Positions 60,802 to 64,000 of a stretch of DNA of 64,000 nucleotides are shown here, piece after piece. The notes under the pieces are model-generated. The model searched no databases. It had not been told where the DNA came from and saw nothing but the letters and a program-made list of their open reading frames with translations. Numbering within the stretch: position 1 is the stretch's first letter; every line of letters starts with the position of its first letter. Source of the stretch: Ruegeria atlantica (GTDB taxonomy: Bacteria; Pseudomonadota; Alphaproteobacteria; Rhodobacterales; Rhodobacteraceae); the NCBI RefSeq assembly GCF_013033965.1, contig NZ_WQFE01000012.1, positions 62,001 through 126,000 of the forward strand. Direction: 5' to 3'. Both the position numbers and the translations under genes were made by a program.

Positions 60802-60810
60802 TCTGGAACG

Positions 60811-60840
60811 TCCAGCGGCGCTTTAAGGCGCCGCTGGATA
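60811..60840. terminator. Bidirectional terminator-like hairpin
   Basis: TCCAGCGGCGC/GCGCCGCTGGA (60811-60821 and 60828-60838) form an 11-bp perfect stem with a TTTAAG loop. It lies between the convergent glycosyltransferase and amaB-like genes and probably ends both transcripts. T-tracts are short. Confidence 0.7.
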
Positions 60841-60846
60841 ATTGGT

Positions 60847-62358
60847 TCAGATGTCGAACTTGACGCCCTGCGCCAAAGGCAGCTCAGCCGAGTAATTCAC
60901 AGTATTCGTCTGACGACGCATATAGGCTTTCCACGCGTCCGAGCCGCTTTCGCGCCCGCCACCGGTTTCCTTCTCACCGCCGAAGGCTCCGCCGATCTCG
61001 GCACCCGACGGGCCGATATTGACGTTGGCGATACCGCAATCCGACCCGGCTGCCGTCAGGAACTGCTCGGCCTCGCGCATGTTCAGGGTAAAGACGCAAG
61101 AAGACAGGCCTTGCGGGACGTCATTCTGCAGCTCAATCGCGTCATCAAAATCGTCATAACCCATGACATACAGGATCGGCGCAAAGGTTTCGGTTTTAAC
61201 AACCGCCGTCTGGCCTGGCATTTCGACAATGGCCGGTTCCATATAGACACCGGCAGGTACACCATCGGTCACGCGACGACCGCCGTGCACGGTTCCGCCT
61301 TCCGCTTTGGCGGCCTCCAGCGCTGCAGTCATGGCCGCGCCCGAGGCTTCGTCGACCAACGGGCCGACCAACGTTCCGTCGGTCAGCGGGTTGCCGATGG
61401 GCAAGCCCGCATAGGCCTTTTTCAAACGGCCCACTAACTCATCGCGGATCGAGTTATGTACGATCAGGCGGCGCAGCGTGGTGCAGCGCTGACCGGCCGT
61501 ACCGACGGCCGAGAACACAACCGCACGGACAGCCATTTCCAGATCGGCCGAGGGGCCAACGATCATCGCGTTGTTGCCACCCAGCTCTAGAATGCACTTG
61601 CCAAAGCGTTGCGCCACGATGGGCGCGACGGCGCGACCCATACGGGTGGACCCTGTGGCCGAGATAATCGGAACGTCTTCGCTTGCGACCAAGGCTTCGC
61701 CCAGCGCCGCACCACCGATCAGCGTTTGCAATAGGTTGTCCGGCGCATCGCCAAACCGGACCAGCGCGCGTTCAAAGATTTTCTGACACGCCATCGCGGT
61801 CAGCGGAGATTTCTCGGACGGTTTCCAGATCACCGGGTCACCACAAACCAGCGCCAGAGCCGCATTCCACGACCACACCGCAACCGGGAAGTTGAAAGCC
61901 GAGATCACGCCGACCGGACCTGCCGGATGCCACGTCTCCATCATCCGGTGACCCGGGCGTTCGGACGCAATGGTCAGACCATACAATTGGCGTGAAAGTC
62001 CCACGGCGAAGTCACAGATGTCGATCATCTCTTGCACTTCGCCTAGACCCTCGGATGTGATCTTTCCGGCCTCCCAACTGACCAGAGCGCCCAGATCGTC
62101 TTTTGCGGCGCGCAATTCCTCGCCCAGCAAGCGGATCAACTCACCCCGACGCGGGGCAGGCACCACACGCCAAGCTTTGAACGCCGCCTTGGATCGCGCA
62201 AAGATGGCATCCATCTCGCCCGGCGGTGTTTCATGCACCTCGGCCAGCAAACTTCCGTCAATCGGAGACGTCACTTTGAGCGTGCCGCCGGTCAATTCGG
62301 CCTCGGTCAGGTCCAGATTTGCAAGGGTGGTTTGCGCAGTCATCACGATGTCTTTCAT
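60847..62358 (-). CDS. amaB: Alpha-aminoadipate-semialdehyde dehydrogenase
   Basis: The 503-aa aldehyde dehydrogenase has the catalytic Cys in GTAGQRCTTLRRL and the Glu in CILELGGNNAMIV. The cofactor loop is SAFNFPVAVWSWN. Its family features are those of L-piperidine-6-carboxylate / alpha-aminoadipate-semialdehyde dehydrogenases. It lies three bases after the lysine dehydrogenase stop, so it receives that enzyme's product and makes alpha-aminoadipate in lysine degradation. The ATG at 62358 is used; MTAQTTL at 62343 is an alternative. Confidence 0.9.
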   Translation of the reverse strand: MKDIVMTAQTTLANLDLTEAELTGGTLKVTSPIDGSLLAEVHETPPGEMDAIFARSKAAFKAWRVVPAPRRGELIRLLGEELRAAKDDLGALVSWEAGKITSEGLGEVQEMIDICDFAVGLSRQLYGLTIASERPGHRMMETWHPAGPVGVISAFNFPVAVWSWNAALALVCGDPVIWKPSEKSPLTAMACQKIFERALVRFGDAPDNLLQTLIGGAALGEALVASEDVPIISATGSTRMGRAVAPIVAQRFGKCILELGGNNAMIVGPSADLEMAVRAVVFSAVGTAGQRCTTLRRLIVHNSIRDELVGRLKKAYAGLPIGNPLTDGTLVGPLVDEASGAAMTAALEAAKAEGGTVHGGRRVTDGVPAGVYMEPAIVEMPGQTAVVKTETFAPILYVMGYDDFDDAIELQNDVPQGLSSCVFTLNMREAEQFLTAAGSDCGIANVNIGPSGAEIGGAFGGEKETGGGRESGSDAWKAYMRRQTNTVNYSAELPLAQGVKFDI

Positions 62359-62361
62359 ATC

Positions 62362-63468
62362 TCAAGCCGCCTTGTTCTGTTCGGTTACGTCACCGGCGCG
62401 GTAGAGCCGGCCAAATTCGGTGTTGAGGAAATCGGCAAGCTTCACCTGTTCTTGCCGGACAAAGCCTTTCGCGGGCAGTGTTCCGGTCCGCATCAGATCA
62501 ACCACACCCAGAACACCTGCGGCTGTGGTGACCTGAATGGCGCTCCAGACCTGCCCGTTGATGGTGCGGGCAAAGCTCTTGTTGATCAGCGATTTCTCAC
62601 GCAGCGCGCCGTCGATCATGCCCTTTGCGGTGCAATAGACCAGCACCACATCCTGATCGGTGCGCGGGAGTGCAGTTTCAAAAATGTCCTTCAACAGATC
62701 GCGGCGGTGCTCCAGCCCAAGGTCCTTGAGAAGCAGTTTGAGGATATCGCAATGGCCCGGATACCGGATCGACCGGTAAGACACCGCCCGCGCTTTGCCG
62801 TCCAGCGTTTCGGGCAAGGTGCCCAAGCCACCGGACGTGTTGAAGCATTCGTATTCCACCCCGTCATGACCAAGCAGTTCGTAGTCTTCCAGCGGAGCGG
62901 TCTTGACCCTTTCACCGTTTACGATGGCATCGCAGGGGTTGCAGTATTCGTTGATCAAACCATCCGTCGACCAGGTCAGATTGTATTTCAACGCATTGGT
63001 CGGATAGAGCGGCAGCGCCCCCACCCGCATATGCAGGCTGTCGATTTCATCGAACTCTGCCGCCAGCGATGCCCCTGCGATGCCAACAAAACCCGGCGCC
63101 AGGCCACATTGCGGCATGAATGCCGTTTCACTGTCCTGCGCCAGTTCGCGCACGGCATTGGTAGCCGCGACATCTTCGGTCAGGTCAAAGTAATGCGCGC
63201 CAGCGGTCTTGGCCGCCTTGGCAATCTTCGGCGTCAGAAAGAACGGAGCGGCCGAGATCACAGCATCGAACCCGGTCAGCCCTTGGGCAAGCTGAGCATC
63301 ATCATCCACATCGATCTGACGGGTCGAAACGCCCTGCTTATTCAGCGCCGACAATGCGGCCAAGTCCCGATCCGCGACCGTGACAGAGTAGTTGGCCGAT
63401 GACTTCAGCAGGGTCGCGATCATCTGACCGATCTTGCCTGCTCCGATGACACAAATGTTCCAGCTCAA
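62362..63468 (-). CDS. lysDH: Lysine 6-dehydrogenase (saccharopine dehydrogenase family)
   Basis: The 368-aa protein has a Rossmann [10 protein letters not shown] loop at residues 9-18 and the saccharopine-dehydrogenase-like middle domain ([29 protein letters not shown]). This matches lysine 6-dehydrogenase of Ruegeria pomeroyi, which oxidises the epsilon-amino group to aminoadipate semialdehyde with release of ammonia. It is the first gene of the pair, followed by the semialdehyde dehydrogenase. No regulator gene is adjacent. Confidence 0.85.
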   Translation of the reverse strand: MSWNICVIGAGKIGQMIATLLKSSANYSVTVADRDLAALSALNKQGVSTRQIDVDDDAQLAQGLTGFDAVISAAPFFLTPKIAKAAKTAGAHYFDLTEDVAATNAVRELAQDSETAFMPQCGLAPGFVGIAGASLAAEFDEIDSLHMRVGALPLYPTNALKYNLTWSTDGLINEYCNPCDAIVNGERVKTAPLEDYELLGHDGVEYECFNTSGGLGTLPETLDGKARAVSYRSIRYPGHCDILKLLLKDLGLEHRRDLLKDIFETALPRTDQDVVLVYCTAKGMIDGALREKSLINKSFARTINGQVWSAIQVTTAAGVLGVVDLMRTGTLPAKGFVRQEQVKLADFLNTEFGRLYRAGDVTEQNKAA

Positions 63469-63882
63469 AACGCGCCTCCTCTTTCGTTTTAAAAAGTATG
63501 AGGCCGCGTCTGTCCGAAAAGCAGGGGCAATCTTGACGAAATCGATGTTAGACTCGTCGTAATGACAACTTTTCTGTCATTTTGTCATTCAACCCGTAGG
63601 CCGTCCTATTTTGGCAGGTCGATGACCTACGCGACCACCTTTGGCGGCAACGCCATTGACCAAGTTAACAACGCCAGTGATTTTTATATTCAAATATTAT
63701 ACAGTGCGCTCAATTGGACCTTTTTGTTCGCGCATATCAATGTGTTCAATCGGTCCGCCCAGCGCATGAAATTACAACAGGCCGGTCTCATTATTCTGTT
63801 TGGCCGATGGGAGCCTGAGCAAAAAAGTTTCTGTGTTGGGTCTTTGAGAATTTTCACGGCGAAGTTCAGGGGGGGACAAGGC
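63469..63882. other. Intergenic region upstream of the lysine operon
   Basis: No confident gene was found. One frame is open from 63499 to the right edge but has no start with a good ribosome-binding site before 63883. The tandem TGTCATT / TGTCATT (63573-63588) and TTGACGA...TCGTCG near 63530-63560 are possible operator sequences. The promoter of the lysine genes must lie here. Confidence 0.5.
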
Positions 63883-64000
63883 GTGCCTAAAGATCCAGTT
63901 GAAAGCGTTAATTCATTCGACCCATCTCAGGAAGATCTGAAACTGATCGACGAGGTCCTGCCAGCGCAGGATCCATCGGTTATTCATTCGAAATTCGAGT
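63883..64000 (+). CDS. Start of an unrecognised gene (partial)
   Basis: From GTG 63883 the frame reads VPKDPVESVNSFDPSQEDLK (first residue Met when initiated), then LIDEVLPAQDPS and onward to the edge. A purine-rich AGGGGGGGAC lies about 7-13 bases upstream. The peptide is acidic and polar, without a recognised family. In-frame ATGs at 63766 and 63622 would extend it but lack ribosome-binding sites. Confidence 0.4.
   Translation, partial: MPKDPVESVNSFDPSQEDLKLIDEVLPAQDPSVIHSKFE

Noticed and set aside
62233..63402. 389-aa open frame on the plus strand
   Set aside because: It is antisense to the lysine dehydrogenase pair and shows no family motif.

Overview
The window is a chromosomal segment of a marine alphaproteobacterium of the roseobacter group (Rhodobacterales, Ruegeria-like). 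This is inferred from the flagellar gene order, CtrA-type sites (TTAA-N7-TTAA), a neighbouring lysine dehydrogenase / aminoadipate-semialdehyde dehydrogenase pair, and several families typical of Rhodobacteraceae (DUF1523, DUF6638, DUF5928). No rRNA, tRNA, CRISPR array or intact insertion sequence was recognised.

Layout. (1) 1-16474: flagellar cluster. flhA-fliR-flhB and a small coiled-coil ORF run rightward. fliL-flgH-flgA-flgG-flgF-fliQ-fliE-flgC-flgB run leftward, mostly with 1-4 base overlaps. fliI and then motB-flgE-flgK-flgL-flgI run rightward. Together they encode the export gate, rod, L/P rings, hook, hook-filament junction and a stator subunit. (2) 16537-24067: a leftward, tightly overlapping operon of eight mostly uncharacterised genes: a 359-aa coiled-coil protein, a small membrane protein, a 372-aa soluble protein, a 643-aa AAA+ ATPase, an AT-rich HEPN-like gene that looks inserted, a DUF6638 protein, a small membrane protein and a DUF1523 protein. 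This is the best candidate here for an undescribed system. (3) 24350-31397: succinate-semialdehyde dehydrogenase, a secreted phytase-like protein behind a Pho box, a small heat-shock protein behind a sigma-32-like promoter and a ROSE-like RNA thermometer, and two tandem trypsin-like proteases. (4) 31516-35410: glycolate oxidase glcDEF. (5) 35492-39464: DUF599 protein, flavodoxin, rlmH, rsfS with an 18-codon leader ORF, and an MscS channel.

(6) 39728-45839: leuC, leuD and leuB, interleaved with an HdeD-like membrane protein, another membrane protein and a secreted endonuclease/phosphatase-fold protein. (7) 45840-48063: an AT-rich scar with a broken adenylate cyclase fragment, a 14-bp perfect hairpin, a 13-bp tandem duplication, an orphan secreted protein and a shikimate-kinase-like P-loop protein. 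(8) 48224-54953: a class A penicillin-binding protein, glnK-amtB, an aromatic/aspartate aminotransferase and a 3-mercaptopyruvate sulfurtransferase. (9) 55343-57846: an XRE-cupin regulator divergent from ilvD across a pair of mirror-image 16-bp operators. (10) 58261-60801: a sulfotransferase divergent from a DUF5928 glycosyltransferase, probably for a surface glycan. (11) 60847-63468: lysine 6-dehydrogenase and aminoadipate-semialdehyde dehydrogenase for lysine catabolism. The start of an unrecognised gene lies at the right edge.

Start codons were chosen from ribosome-binding sites, overlaps with upstream stops and family N-termini, so several differ from the longest open frame.
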